From assembly GCA_964371075.1 (NCBI GenBank), contig CAYJKN010000002.1, positions 744,001 through 808,000 of the forward strand: a stretch of 64,000 nucleotides of DNA. The letters are read 5' to 3'. This document shows, piece after piece, positions 44,517 to 53,363 of this stretch. Each line of letters starts with the position of its first letter. Positions within the stretch are counted from its first letter, which is position 1. Below the pieces are notes generated by a model, which worked only from the letters and a program-made list of their open reading frames with translations, was not told where the DNA came from and ran no database searches. The position numbers were made by a program, and so were the translations under genes. This stretch comes from UTCHB3 sp964371075. Lineage in GTDB: Bacteria > Bacteroidota > Ignavibacteria > Ignavibacteriales > Ignavibacteriaceae.

Positions 44517-44690
44517 ATGCTAATTCAACTTTCAATTTTTTCTCTCTACCTGATTGCAGTCGGGATCGTGTTATACACATGCTATTTAATACTCACTTCT
44601 GAAAGGCGGGGAGGAACACCTCACCCCGATATTCCATTCGCGAATTCCCCAAAAATAAATAGATCACAGAATCATGCAGACTTCGAGTAG
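44517..44690 (+). CDS. 57-aa single-pass membrane peptide leading the efflux operon
   Basis: This short frame runs from ATG 44517 to TAG 44688-44690, 57 codons. The first ~27 residues are a hydrophobic helix (MLIQLSIFSLYLIAVGIVLY); the rest is a basic, then Pro/His-containing soluble tail (RRGGTPHPDIPFANSPK). Its stop codon abuts the Shine-Dalgarno (AGGAGA) of the pump gene, and the candidate sigma-54 start site lies just before it. The ribosome-binding site for the ORF itself is weak (TTGGA). I recognise no family. By position it may be a small pump partner like those found with RND or P-type transporters, but that is inference. Confidence 0.6.
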   Translation: MLIQLSIFSLYLIAVGIVLYTCYLILTSERRGGTPHPDIPFANSPKINRSQNHADFE

Positions 44691-44702
44691 AGGAGAATTG
44701 TA

Positions 44703-47700
44703 ATGATAGAGAAGATTATTGATTGGTCGGCGAATAATCGTTTTTTTGTTATTCTAATCTATGTAGTGATTATCGGTGTTGGAATATATAGCGTAATAAA
44801 TCTTCCCGTGGATGCAATTCCTGATCTTTCCGAGAATCAAGTTATAATTTTTACGGAGTGGATGGGCCGTTCACCTGAAATAATTGAGAATCAGGTTACT
44901 TATCCAATTGTTTCCGGGCTTCAGGGCTTACCTGACGTAAAGGCTGTTAGAGCTTCGTCCATGTTTGGGATGTCTTTTGTATTTGTGATCTTTAAAGATA
45001 ATGTTGATCTCTACTTTGCACGGAACAGAGTGCTGGAAAGGATGAACACTATCCAGGCTCAATTGCCATCCGGCGTGGTGCCATCTCTTGGTCCGGATGG
45101 AACAGGAGTTGGCCATGTATTTTGGTATACATTAAAAGGGGACAACCAGGATTTAGGAACTTTGCGTTCCATTCAGGATTGGTATGTCAGGTACAAATTG
45201 TCTGCTGTGGATGGTGTTGCCGAAGTTGCCAGCATCGGAGGATATGTAAAACAATATCAGGTGGATGTTAACCCAACGGACCTGCGTGGTTATAATCTAA
45301 CCGTCAGCGATGTAGTAAATGCTGTCCAAAGAAGTAACAATGAAGTTGGTGGTAAGATATTAGAAGTAAATGATGCTGAGTACTTTGTGCGGGGACAGGG
45401 CTATATTAAAACAATAGAGGATGTAGAAAACACAGTTATTAGAGGGGGTCCAAACGGTATTCCTGTCTTGATAAAAGATGTTGCAAAAGTACAGTTGGGT
45501 GGGGATATCAGAAGAGGTTCTCTTGAATTGAATGGTGAGGGCCAAGCTGTTGGCGGTATCATTGTAATGCGTACAGGTGAAAATGCTCAAAAAGTGATTG
45601 AACGAGTAAAAGAGAAAATAAAAGAGATAACTCCGGGGTTACCTGAGGGAGTTGAGATAGTAAGTTCCTATGATAGAAGCACACTAATCCATGAAGCCGT
45701 GGGCACTTTGGAAAGAGCTTTGATCGAAGCCTCAATAACAGTTGCAATAATGGTAATGATTTTTCTGTTGCACTTCAGGAGTATAATCAGAATACTTATC
45801 GAACTTCCGATCTCTATTCTCATTGCTTTTATTTTGATGTATATCTTTGATATCTCGTCAAATATTATGAGTCTGGGGGGTATAATACTTGCGGTCGGGG
45901 TAATCGTGGATTCTTCGATAGTGCTGGTTGAAAACGCATACCGCAATTTAGCCAGGGCTATTTCAGAAAAAGGGACACTCACCAAAGAAGAATACGCCAA
46001 AATTTCGATTGATTCTGCCAAACAAGTAGGTAGAGCGATCTTTTTTTCCGAGCTGATTATTTTGGTCTCCTTTCTGCCGGTTTTTCTTCTCACCGGGCAA
46101 GAAGGGAAAATGTTTCAACCACTGGCGTTCACAAAATCATTTGCCATGCTTGGCTCGGCGATCGTGGTTATTTCATTGATACCTGTATTGATGACGATGC
46201 TTATGAGAGGAAATTTCAAACCTGAAGACAAGAATCCAACCACCAGATTTTTCAAAAGGCTTTACGAACCGGTTATTCACTGGGTGCTGAAACATCGTAA
46301 AATAACAATAGCGATTAATCTAATAGCATTGTTAATTACAATACCCATGATCCTTGATACGGGAAGTGAATTTATGCCACCGCTCGACGAAGGGTCCATT
46401 TTATACATGCCTGTTACACTTCCAGGAGCATCGATTACAGAAGTGAACAGAATTCTTCAAGAACAGGATAAAATAATAAAAGCCGTACCAGAAGTACACC
46501 ATGTTTTGGGAAAAGCCGGAAGGGCAGAGACAGCAACAGATAATGCTCCTTTAAGTATGATCGAAACGATAATTTTGTTAAAACCCAAAAGCGAATGGCG
46601 CCCCGGTATTACAAGGCAGGATATAGTTGCCGAGTTGGATGAAAAACTTCAAATACCAGGAGTGAGAAACGGTTGGACACAGCCAATTATCAACAGAATA
46701 AACATGCTTTCAACCGGAGTAAGAACTGATGTAGGGTTTAAAATATTTGGATCAAATTTGGATACTCTCGAAGAGTATGCGATCAGGGCTGAGCAACTGC
46801 TTAAGACAGTGGATGGAGCAGCAGACGTGGTGGCTGAGCGGGTACAAAATGGCTATTATTTGGATATTAAAGTTAAAAGAGAAGCTGCCGCTAGATATGG
46901 GGTAAATATTGCGGACATCCAAGATATAATCGAAACAGCTATTGGCGGACAAAATCTTGGAGTTGTAATTGAAGACCGAATGAGATTCCCTATCCGCATG
47001 CGTTTTCAAAAAGATTACCGTAGCAGTATTGAAGAACTTGAAGATCTGATTGTTCCCGTTGCAATAGCGGGTGGAATGTCAGCGGAATCCACGGGTATGA
47101 ATCCATCAGGTGGCGTTCAGAGTGGGAATTCGGCTGGTGGGGGGATGTCTTCAATGGGTAAAACCAGCAATGCAAGTGTACTCCCTTCGGTGGTTGATGA
47201 TGGAAATAACTCATCACTTACATCCACTGATCAGAATAATATAGCATATATTCCTCTTTCTGAACTGGCTGAAATTAAAACATTAACCGGTCCTCCTATG
47301 ATCAGTAGTGAGGATGGAATGTTGCGTTCCATTGTTTTTATGAACACTCGGGGAAGGGATATGGGCAGTGTTATGGAGGACGCAAAGAAAGTAATTGAAG
47401 AAAATTTGGAATTGCCCCCGGGATATAGCTATGCCTGGAGTGGGCAATATGAGAGTAAAGTTAGAGCTCAACAGACTATGGAAATTATAATGCCAGTCGT
47501 GTTCCTGGTTATTTTTCTATTGCTGTTTATGACCTTAAAAAATTATGTTGAAGCGGGCGTAGTTATGTTATCAGTCCCTTTTGCACTTATAGGTGGAATG
47601 TATATGGTTTACGCCCTGGGGTATAATTTTTCAGTCGCTGTCTGGGTTGGTTTTATCGCCCTTTATGGAATTGCTGTTGAAACTGGTGTGGTTATGGTAA

Positions 47701-48059
47701 TTTATCTGCATGAAGCCTTGGACAGAAAACTACGAGATTATCACAAGGGCAGGAGAGGTCCGATTACAAAAAAAGATATCTATGATGCTACTGTTGAGGG
47801 GTCTGTCCTCAGATTGCGTCCCAAATTAATGACAGTTGCAACAGCTCTGGTTGGGTTGGTCCCCATCATGTGGTCAACAGGCACAGGGGCAGATGTAATG
47901 AAACCTCTGACTGCTCCAATGATAGGGGGACTTCTGACATCAGCAGTACATGTTCTTGTGGTCACTCCAATTTTGTTTGCCATGATGAAAGAACACGCTC
48001 TTAAAAAAGGGACACTTGACATATCAAAAATGGCTGATTGGATGAAGGAGACAGATTAA
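44703..48059 (+). CDS. cusA: heavy-metal efflux RND pump, CusA/CzcA family
   Basis: 1118 aa, slightly longer than usual (~1040-1060). It has the HME-RND hallmarks: IPDLSENQVIIFTEWMGRSP near the N-terminus, the TM4 segment GGIILAVGVIVDSSIVLVENAY, MPPLDEGSILYMPVTLPG, GKAGRAETATDNAPLSMIET and the duplicated C-terminal membrane half. The double MPP/MPV and later Met-containing segments favour Cu(I)/Ag(I) over Zn/Co. Extra length comes from a Gly/Ser/Met-rich insertion at about residues 788-830 in the second periplasmic half. It exports metal from the periplasm or cytoplasm across the outer membrane with the channel and fusion protein encoded next. Confidence 0.93.
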   Translation: MIEKIIDWSANNRFFVILIYVVIIGVGIYSVINLPVDAIPDLSENQVIIFTEWMGRSPEIIENQVTYPIVSGLQGLPDVKAVRASSMFGMSFVFVIFKDNVDLYFARNRVLERMNTIQAQLPSGVVPSLGPDGTGVGHVFWYTLKGDNQDLGTLRSIQDWYVRYKLSAVDGVAEVASIGGYVKQYQVDVNPTDLRGYNLTVSDVVNAVQRSNNEVGGKILEVNDAEYFVRGQGYIKTIEDVENTVIRGGPNGIPVLIKDVAKVQLGGDIRRGSLELNGEGQAVGGIIVMRTGENAQKVIERVKEKIKEITPGLPEGVEIVSSYDRSTLIHEAVGTLERALIEASITVAIMVMIFLLHFRSIIRILIELPISILIAFILMYIFDISSNIMSLGGIILAVGVIVDSSIVLVENAYRNLARAISEKGTLTKEEYAKISIDSAKQVGRAIFFSELIILVSFLPVFLLTGQEGKMFQPLAFTKSFAMLGSAIVVISLIPVLMTMLMRGNFKPEDKNPTTRFFKRLYEPVIHWVLKHRKITIAINLIALLITIPMILDTGSEFMPPLDEGSILYMPVTLPGASITEVNRILQEQDKIIKAVPEVHHVLGKAGRAETATDNAPLSMIETIILLKPKSEWRPGITRQDIVAELDEKLQIPGVRNGWTQPIINRINMLSTGVRTDVGFKIFGSNLDTLEEYAIRAEQLLKTVDGAADVVAERVQNGYYLDIKVKREAAARYGVNIADIQDIIETAIGGQNLGVVIEDRMRFPIRMRFQKDYRSSIEELEDLIVPVAIAGGMSAESTGMNPSGGVQSGNSAGGGMSSMGKTSNASVLPSVVDDGNNSSLTSTDQNNIAYIPLSELAEIKTLTGPPMISSEDGMLRSIVFMNTRGRDMGSVMEDAKKVIEENLELPPGYSYAWSGQYESKVRAQQTMEIIMPVVFLVIFLLLFMTLKNYVEAGVVMLSVPFALIGGMYMVYALGYNFSVAVWVGFIALYGIAVETGVVMVIYLHEALDRKLRDYHKGRRGPITKKDIYDATVEGSVLRLRPKLMTVATALVGLVPIMWSTGTGADVMKPLTAPMIGGLLTSAVHVLVVTPILFAMMKEHALKKGTLDISKMADWMKETD

Positions 48060-49390
48060 TGAAATTGTTTAAGTACATGAATTTAGGATACGGCTATCTT
48101 AAGAATTTATTCTTATTCGTCATATCAGTAATTATGTTGCATACGGTAGCAGATGCGCAATCGCTTGATTCATTGATTGAAGAAGCGATTACGAATAACC
48201 CACAATTAAAAGCGATGCAATTCAAAATTAAAGCCTCGGAATTCAAGGCCGAATCTATCAACAATTATCCCGCACCTAATGCATCTCTGGAGTTTTCTCA
48301 GGTTCCCATCTTAAATCCCGTTTTCCCAACCCAGGCTCTATCGATTAATTTAGGTGTTTCGCAGATGTTTCCCCTGGGCGACAAACTCGGTGCCATGACT
48401 GAGGTTGAGAGAAGAAATACCAGGATTGAAGGGGATAGTTTTGCCGAGTATAAGGTCAATCTTATAGGGAAGATAAAAATGTCATACTACACTTTGTGGC
48501 TTATCGACCGCAAAATTGAAGTCCAGATGAAAAGTATTCAGCTTCTTTCTGATCTGATGAAGTCGATGGAGATCACTTTGTCCATTAATCGGATCAATCA
48601 AGTGGACCTGTTTACAATTCAGAGTGAAATAGCAACAAATGAAACACAATTGCTTATTCTCGAAAAACAAAAAGATGCAGAAAACTATCGGTTAAACGGT
48701 TTGCTTGGCAGGAATTTAGATGAATCTGTGATTTTTATCCCGGAAGTGATGTCGGATATTAAATTGACAATGAGTCAAACAAAACTTGAAAACATGCTTT
48801 CTGAGATCAATCCCACGCTGAAAAAAATGGACAATATGATTAATATGAATCGCGCAATGATTGACGCAAATGAACGGGAGTTAATTCCCGATTTGATGCT
48901 TCAAGGTATGTTTATGGTGATGCCAAAAGGGATGATTCTTACTTCGCAGTCCGATTTGGGGATGCTTGATTCCAAAGTGGAGTTTATGTATTCTTTAATG
49001 GTCTCTATTAACCTTCCATTTGCACCTTGGTCGGTAAACAAATACAAAGCGAAATCGCAAGAACTGGCCGCGGGGATAAGCAGTATTATTTATGAAAAGA
49101 CAAATATGCAAAGAGAAATGGGTGTTAAACTGAGAGAATTAACAGTGAAGTTTTCAACTGCGTCTGAATTGTTAAAATTGTATGACAAAAAAATTATTCC
49201 GTTAACCAGGCAAACCACTGAATCCCAGATATCTGCTTATCAGAACAATAAAAGTAATATAACTGCGGTCATCGATTCTTATCGGATGATGTTAATGGTT
49301 CAAATGAATTATTACATGGCACTGGCAGATACGCAAATGTCACTGGCAGAAATTGAGATGATGGTTGGTGGAAAAATAACTGAATATTAA
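48059..49390 (+). CDS. TolC-family outer membrane efflux channel (CusC-like)
   Basis: 443 aa from ATG 48059, which overlaps the pump stop by one base (TAATG) and has AAGGAG upstream; the frame is open 21 bases further. A signal peptide (FLFVISVIMLHTVADAQS) is followed by two OEP repeats with long helices (SLDSLIEEAITNNPQLKAM near the start). It would form the trimeric outer-membrane duct of the pump. The gene order pump-channel-fusion differs from E. coli cusCFBA but is common in Bacteroidota. Confidence 0.88.
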   Translation: MKLFKYMNLGYGYLKNLFLFVISVIMLHTVADAQSLDSLIEEAITNNPQLKAMQFKIKASEFKAESINNYPAPNASLEFSQVPILNPVFPTQALSINLGVSQMFPLGDKLGAMTEVERRNTRIEGDSFAEYKVNLIGKIKMSYYTLWLIDRKIEVQMKSIQLLSDLMKSMEITLSINRINQVDLFTIQSEIATNETQLLILEKQKDAENYRLNGLLGRNLDESVIFIPEVMSDIKLTMSQTKLENMLSEINPTLKKMDNMINMNRAMIDANERELIPDLMLQGMFMVMPKGMILTSQSDLGMLDSKVEFMYSLMVSINLPFAPWSVNKYKAKSQELAAGISSIIYEKTNMQREMGVKLRELTVKFSTASELLKLYDKKIIPLTRQTTESQISAYQNNKSNITAVIDSYRMMLMVQMNYYMALADTQMSLAEIEMMVGGKITEY

Positions 49391-49427
49391 ATGCAAAATG
49401 GTATAAAAGAAAATCAGGAATACCGAG

Positions 49428-50729
49428 ATGGAAAGAATTAAATACTCATTACTAACATTGATTTTATTGTCGTTTTTGTTCATCGGCTGTTCGGAGAGCG
49501 AAAATTCGAAGGATGATAAGAAAGAAAAACCAACGACAAAGGGATACTGGACTTGCACAATGCATCCTCAGGTTCGGCTGGAAGGGCCAGGAGCTTGCCC
49601 TATTTGTGGTATGGATCTAATCAAGAAAACCGAAGAAGTAAAAGAACCCACCAGCGGAAACGAATATGACATGGACAAAATGGTTACTCTTACAGGGAAA
49701 AAGCAAGTTTTGGCGAATGTTTCCACCGTAAAGATTTTACGCGAAAAACTAAACAAGGAAATTTCTGTTTACAGTTACCTGGATTTTGCCGAACAAAGTA
49801 GAAAAGTAATATCAGCAAGATTTAGTGGCAGGATAGAAAGGCTATATGTGGATAGAACCGGACAATACATAAAAAAAGGAGAACCTCTTTTCGAAATTTA
49901 CAGTCCCGATCTCGTGCAGGCACAGAATGATTTTCTGATTGCATTAACCGGTCTGCAACAGATTGATAACAGTTCTTTGGTAGTCGCTGCTAAAAACAAA
50001 CTTGAACTCTTTGGGATGACAATGGCACAAATTAAAGAGGTCGAGCAGACTCGCAAGATTAAAAATATCCTGACCTATTACTCGCCTGTTAGTGGAACGG
50101 TCATCGAAAAAAAAGTACAGGAAGGGATGTATGTTAATGAGGGAACATCAATCTTTGACATAGCTGAACTATCAACACTTTGGAATATCTCGGAAATAAA
50201 TGAGAAAGACATAGCCTCAGCCAGGCTTGGTTCCTTGGTTAAATTAACCTTAAAGGCATATCCGCAGGAAGAGTTCACGGGAAAAGTGACCTTCATTTAC
50301 CCCGTCGTAAACTCCAAAACGAGGACGGTTAAGGTAAGAAGTGAATTTGTGAATAAAGGTGGAAAATTGAAGCCTCAAATGTATGGTGAGACTATTTTTT
50401 CGACTTCTTCTGGTGAGGGTTTATTAGTCCCTGCAGAGGCAATCATATTCTCAGGTAAAAGAACCGTTGTATGGGTGAAGGCTTCTGACGGTATGTTTGA
50501 GGGGCGTGATGTGAAAATAGGAAGTAAATTTGGTCATAAGTATCAGGTACTCGAAGGCTTGGAAGAGAATGAAGAAGTTGCAGCTACTGGTGGGTTCCTT
50601 ATCGATTCAGAAAGCCAGTTAAAATCGGGTATGCCATCGGGGCATCAACATGGTGAAACAAATCCGCCTAAAAAAGAACCAGCGGTGGGTAAATCAAATA
50701 GAAATTCAGAAGAACATAAAAATCATTAA
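49428..50729 (+). CDS. cusB: periplasmic membrane-fusion lipoprotein (CusB-like) with heavy-metal-binding domain
   Basis: 433 aa. The N-terminus has a lipobox (LFIGCS), so it is anchored as a lipoprotein. Residues ~40-70 form a heavy-metal-binding domain (YWTCTMHPQVRLEGPGACP, then ICGMDLIKK) with Cys and Met ligands. The fusion-protein body follows: barrel-sandwich and alpha-hairpin (ARFSGRIERLYVDRTGQYI), beta-barrel (WNISEINEKDIASARLGS) and membrane-proximal domain. The end is His-rich (GHQHGETN). It connects pump and channel and probably delivers metal to the pump. Confidence 0.9.
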   Translation: MERIKYSLLTLILLSFLFIGCSESENSKDDKKEKPTTKGYWTCTMHPQVRLEGPGACPICGMDLIKKTEEVKEPTSGNEYDMDKMVTLTGKKQVLANVSTVKILREKLNKEISVYSYLDFAEQSRKVISARFSGRIERLYVDRTGQYIKKGEPLFEIYSPDLVQAQNDFLIALTGLQQIDNSSLVVAAKNKLELFGMTMAQIKEVEQTRKIKNILTYYSPVSGTVIEKKVQEGMYVNEGTSIFDIAELSTLWNISEINEKDIASARLGSLVKLTLKAYPQEEFTGKVTFIYPVVNSKTRTVKVRSEFVNKGGKLKPQMYGETIFSTSSGEGLLVPAEAIIFSGKRTVVWVKASDGMFEGRDVKIGSKFGHKYQVLEGLEENEEVAATGGFLIDSESQLKSGMPSGHQHGETNPPKKEPAVGKSNRNSEEHKNH

Positions 50730-50750
50730 ACAAAATAAAAGGATTTCAAA

Positions 50751-51116
50751 ATGAAAACAATCAGTTATTTCAGTGCATTAATTATACTTCTTGGACTGCT
50801 TACAATCAGAGTGTATTCTCAAGGGCATGACCATTCCCATTCGAACGATAAAAATGTTCATAAAAAGAACGGAATGACAGAAAAAATGGAGAACAAAAAT
50901 GAGCATGTCGATAAAAATCCATTAATCAGAAAGGGTATCATCGATTTAAAGTCGATTGATAAAAATAAAGATGGCAAGGTTTATCAGGATCAGATGGATT
51001 GGAATGTGATTTCGGATGAACCCGGAAAATGCCCGATCTGCAAAATGGAACTAAAACAAGTAACGCTTAAAAAAGCAAAAGAAAACCTGATTAAAAACGG
51101 GTTTAAAGTTAAATAA
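50751..51116 (+). CDS. small exported metal-binding protein (His-rich, EF-hand-like, CPICKMEL)
   Basis: 121 aa, 21 bases after cusB. It has a signal peptide (FSALIILLGLLTIRVYSQ), then a His-rich segment (GHDHSHSNDKNVHKK), a single EF-hand-like loop (DKNKDGKVYQDQMDW) and a C-terminal CPICKMELKQV, which matches the end of the heavy-metal-binding domain of the fusion protein. It is probably a periplasmic metal carrier functionally like CusF, although not homologous to it. The pairing of an EF-hand-like loop with the CPxCxM motif is uncommon. Confidence 0.75.
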   Translation: MKTISYFSALIILLGLLTIRVYSQGHDHSHSNDKNVHKKNGMTEKMENKNEHVDKNPLIRKGIIDLKSIDKNKDGKVYQDQMDWNVISDEPGKCPICKMELKQVTLKKAKENLIKNGFKVK

Positions 51117-51151
51117 CAATAAAATATATGTTGTAAAACAAGACAAAACAG

Positions 51152-51709
51152 ATGAAAACTTCAATAAAATTCTTTTTAACTTTCTTAATTCTTCCGGTTC
51201 TACTGTTTCTTACAGGATGCACCAGGATGAGTTCAAATCCCCACGATGTTCTCTCAAATACATCGACAAATTTCACAATTACTCCAACAGATAATCAGGC
51301 AGGAGTTTCATTAGATCAAAAGATTGAAATTCAGTTCGCCGAACCCGTTGATCCCGATCTTGTGGAAAATAATATCCATCTCATTTCTGAGTTTGCTATA
51401 ACGGACTCAATCTGCCGTTTTGACTCCCGGATTATTCATTCAAATATGGGTATATCGATGATGGATTCAATGAAATTGAGTCATTTGGATCAATATCATT
51501 CTACCAACGGAAGGTTTACCTGGTCTGATGGCAATAAATTATGCACTTTTACCCCCGATTCATTATTAAAACCAAATACGAACTATATGATACATGTCGG
51601 TAGAGGAATGATGCAATCAGGAAATATGGGAGGTATGGGGGATATGGGTGGACATGGTGGTTCTGTTCCGCAGGGACATATGATGTTACATTTCAGAACC
51701 AAAGAATGA
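51152..51709 (+). CDS. lipoprotein with Ig-like domain and Met/His/Gly-rich tail
   Basis: 185 aa. A lipobox (LFLTGC) is preceded by a hydrophobic core. The body has a Big_5/SbsA-type Ig-like domain (FTITPTDNQAGVSLDQKIEI, then FAEPVDPDLVE and KPNTNYMIHV). The C-terminal part is strikingly Met- and Gly-rich (GMMQSGNMGGMGDMGGHGG), a composition typical of Cu(I)-binding segments. Its position, 35 bases after the previous gene in the efflux operon, supports a copper-related role in the envelope. I do not recognise a named family. Confidence 0.72.
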   Translation: MKTSIKFFLTFLILPVLLFLTGCTRMSSNPHDVLSNTSTNFTITPTDNQAGVSLDQKIEIQFAEPVDPDLVENNIHLISEFAITDSICRFDSRIIHSNMGISMMDSMKLSHLDQYHSTNGRFTWSDGNKLCTFTPDSLLKPNTNYMIHVGRGMMQSGNMGGMGDMGGHGGSVPQGHMMLHFRTKE

Positions 51710-51757
51710 TTGGGTGATCATGGGCACCATTAATTGGAAATCTAATAGTTAAACTCT

Positions 51758-51809
51758 TCCGGTATGCCCGCTTCCATATATCACAAGATACGATATTGGA
51801 CATACCGGA
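51758..51809 (+). other. long inverted repeat between two lipoprotein genes
   Basis: TCCGGTATG (51758-51766) and CATACCGGA (51801-51809) pair perfectly. Inside them TCCATAT and ATATTGGA can extend the arm with a bulge. There is no U-tract, so it is not a standard terminator. It may be an mRNA-processing or regulatory element, or a dispersed palindrome. Confidence 0.55.
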
Positions 51810-51857
51810 TAATTATTGAGTATTAATTAAGATAACTGTAACTCAAAGGAAACCCAA

Positions 51858-52409
51858 ATGAAAACGATAATTCTGTTAATTGTAATTATATCTTTGCTTT
51901 TTGAAGGATGTATGATGGGAATGATGGGAGGCATGGAGCATGGCAGTCAAGGAAACAAAATTTCACCGATGAATCCCAGAATCAAGGAGGTAATTGTTTC
52001 GAATTACAGTCTTGTAGCTGAATTTCCTGCGCCTGTGTTAAGCGGACAATTCAACTATACACTCAACATAATTGACCGGGAAACTAAACAAAACATTGAT
52101 TCGGCCGAAGTTTGGTTCATAACAGGAGACGAAAACGAACAAGTTGAGTCTTCTCAAACAAAACTTAATCAGAATCTCACCGGTGAATATTCGGTTTCCT
52201 ATACACTTGATACTGAAGATTCAAAACTCATCGGTTTTAGGATACACTCCATTAACGGAGAGCCTTTTCAAATCCCGATAGAAATATTCATAGAACAGCA
52301 AGCCATGATGGATCACAGTGAACAATCCGGAATAATGGGTTATGCGCCGTATATGATAGGTGGTGTTGTTATGATGGCCGGGATGATGCTCTTATTAATG
52401 AGTAGATAA
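51858..52409 (+). CDS. Met-rich lipoprotein with C-terminal membrane segment
   Basis: 183 aa. A signal with lipobox (LLFEGC) is followed at once by MMGMMGGMEHG, a Met/His cluster after the lipidated Cys. The middle ~100 residues look like an all-beta YtkA/Ig-like domain (FNYTLNIIDRETKQNIDSAE). The end has a second Met-rich hydrophobic segment (MIGGVVMMAGMMLLLMSR), unusual for a lipoprotein. It is the last gene of the efflux cluster, separated from the previous one by 148 bases that hold an inverted repeat. A copper-binding role is inferred from composition and place. Confidence 0.68.
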   Translation: MKTIILLIVIISLLFEGCMMGMMGGMEHGSQGNKISPMNPRIKEVIVSNYSLVAEFPAPVLSGQFNYTLNIIDRETKQNIDSAEVWFITGDENEQVESSQTKLNQNLTGEYSVSYTLDTEDSKLIGFRIHSINGEPFQIPIEIFIEQQAMMDHSEQSGIMGYAPYMIGGVVMMAGMMLLLMSR

Positions 52410-52411
52410 AG

Positions 52412-52442
52412 TTTGCGACTCATTGAGAAAATATTAAATTTG
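52412..52442 (+). promoter_or_regulatory. Bacteroidota-type promoter for the methyltransferase gene
   Basis: TTTG (52412-52415), a 19-base spacer and TAAATTTG (52435-52442): exact agreement with TTTG-N19-TAnnTTTG. It starts right after the stop of the Met-rich lipoprotein and about 90 bases before the methyltransferase ATG. Confidence 0.65.
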
Positions 52443-52532
52443 CAGTGCAAATAATCATGGATCGCTTCATTTCTGAAGAGTATCCACACCACCCAAACAG
52501 GGTGGATAAAAAAACATAATAACACAAACACC

Positions 52533-53306
52533 ATGAGCAACGAAGATACATCCATACACGATTTCGATTTTGATTTGATCTGTGAATACTTTTCAAATGT
52601 CGAACGACAAGGACCGGGAAGCCCCGAGGCAACACTTAAAGCACTTGGCTTTATTGATAATCTGAATAATGAATCATCTATTATAGACATTGGATGTGGA
52701 ACAGGTGGCCAAACTATGGTATTGGCGCAAAATGCTCCGGGGAATATTAAAGGCCTGGACATGTTCCCAACTTTTATTGATCTCTTTAATGCCAATGCAA
52801 AAAAGAATAATTTGCAGGATAGAGTAAAAGGCATCACAGGGACGATGATGGAACTTCCATTTAATGATGAGGAGTTTGATTTAATCTGGTCGGAAGGAGC
52901 CATTTATAACATTGGTTTTGAAAAAGGATTAAATTATTGGAACAGGTTTTTAAAGAGAGGTGGCTATATTGCTGTCACGGAAGCTTGTTGGTTCACCGAG
53001 ACAAGACCTGAAGAAATTAATTCCTTCTGGAACGATGCCTACCCCGAAATCGACACTATTTCAAACAAGGTCGATGTAATGCAAAAGGCGGGATTTATTC
53101 CGGTCGCCACTTTCATTTTAGGTCAAGAGTGTTGGCTCGAAAATTTTTACGACCCACAAAGCATTATTCAGGAGGAATTCCTAAAAAAACATTCGGGCAA
53201 TCAAAATGCTGAAAACCTGGTTGGTGAGATGAAACACGAACTCGAAATGTATAACAAATACAAAGAATTCTACGGTTATACTTTTTTCATCGGCAGGAAG
53301 ACTTAA
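52533..53306 (+). CDS. class I SAM-dependent methyltransferase
   Basis: 257 aa. Motif I is IIDIGCGTGGQTMVLA, motif II GLDMFPTFIDLF, and the region after it, FDLIWSEGAIYNIGF, is typical of small-molecule methyltransferases (UbiE/Methyltransf_25 type). It resembles the SAM-dependent methyltransferases annotated generally in Bacteroidota. The substrate is not evident from the neighbours. It has its own promoter (52412-52442) and terminator (53331), so it is separate from the copper cluster. Confidence 0.85.
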   Translation: MSNEDTSIHDFDFDLICEYFSNVERQGPGSPEATLKALGFIDNLNNESSIIDIGCGTGGQTMVLAQNAPGNIKGLDMFPTFIDLFNANAKKNNLQDRVKGITGTMMELPFNDEEFDLIWSEGAIYNIGFEKGLNYWNRFLKRGGYIAVTEACWFTETRPEEINSFWNDAYPEIDTISNKVDVMQKAGFIPVATFILGQECWLENFYDPQSIIQEEFLKKHSGNQNAENLVGEMKHELEMYNKYKEFYGYTFFIGRKT

Positions 53307-53330
53307 ACTCACTACATAAACTCCTTCGCA

Positions 53331-53363
53331 AAAAAAGATCAGATAAAAGTCTGGTCTTTTTTG
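53331..53363 (+). terminator. terminator after the methyltransferase gene
   Basis: AGATCAGA and TCTGGTCT pair (one G-U) around TAAAAG and continue as A-run/T-run, with TTTTTTGC following. It lies 24 bases after the stop. Confidence 0.8.

Noticed and set aside
44388..44702. Riboswitch or long structured leader before the efflux operon
   Set aside because: The space is better explained by the sigma-54 element and the 57-codon gene; no aptamer-like structure is seen.
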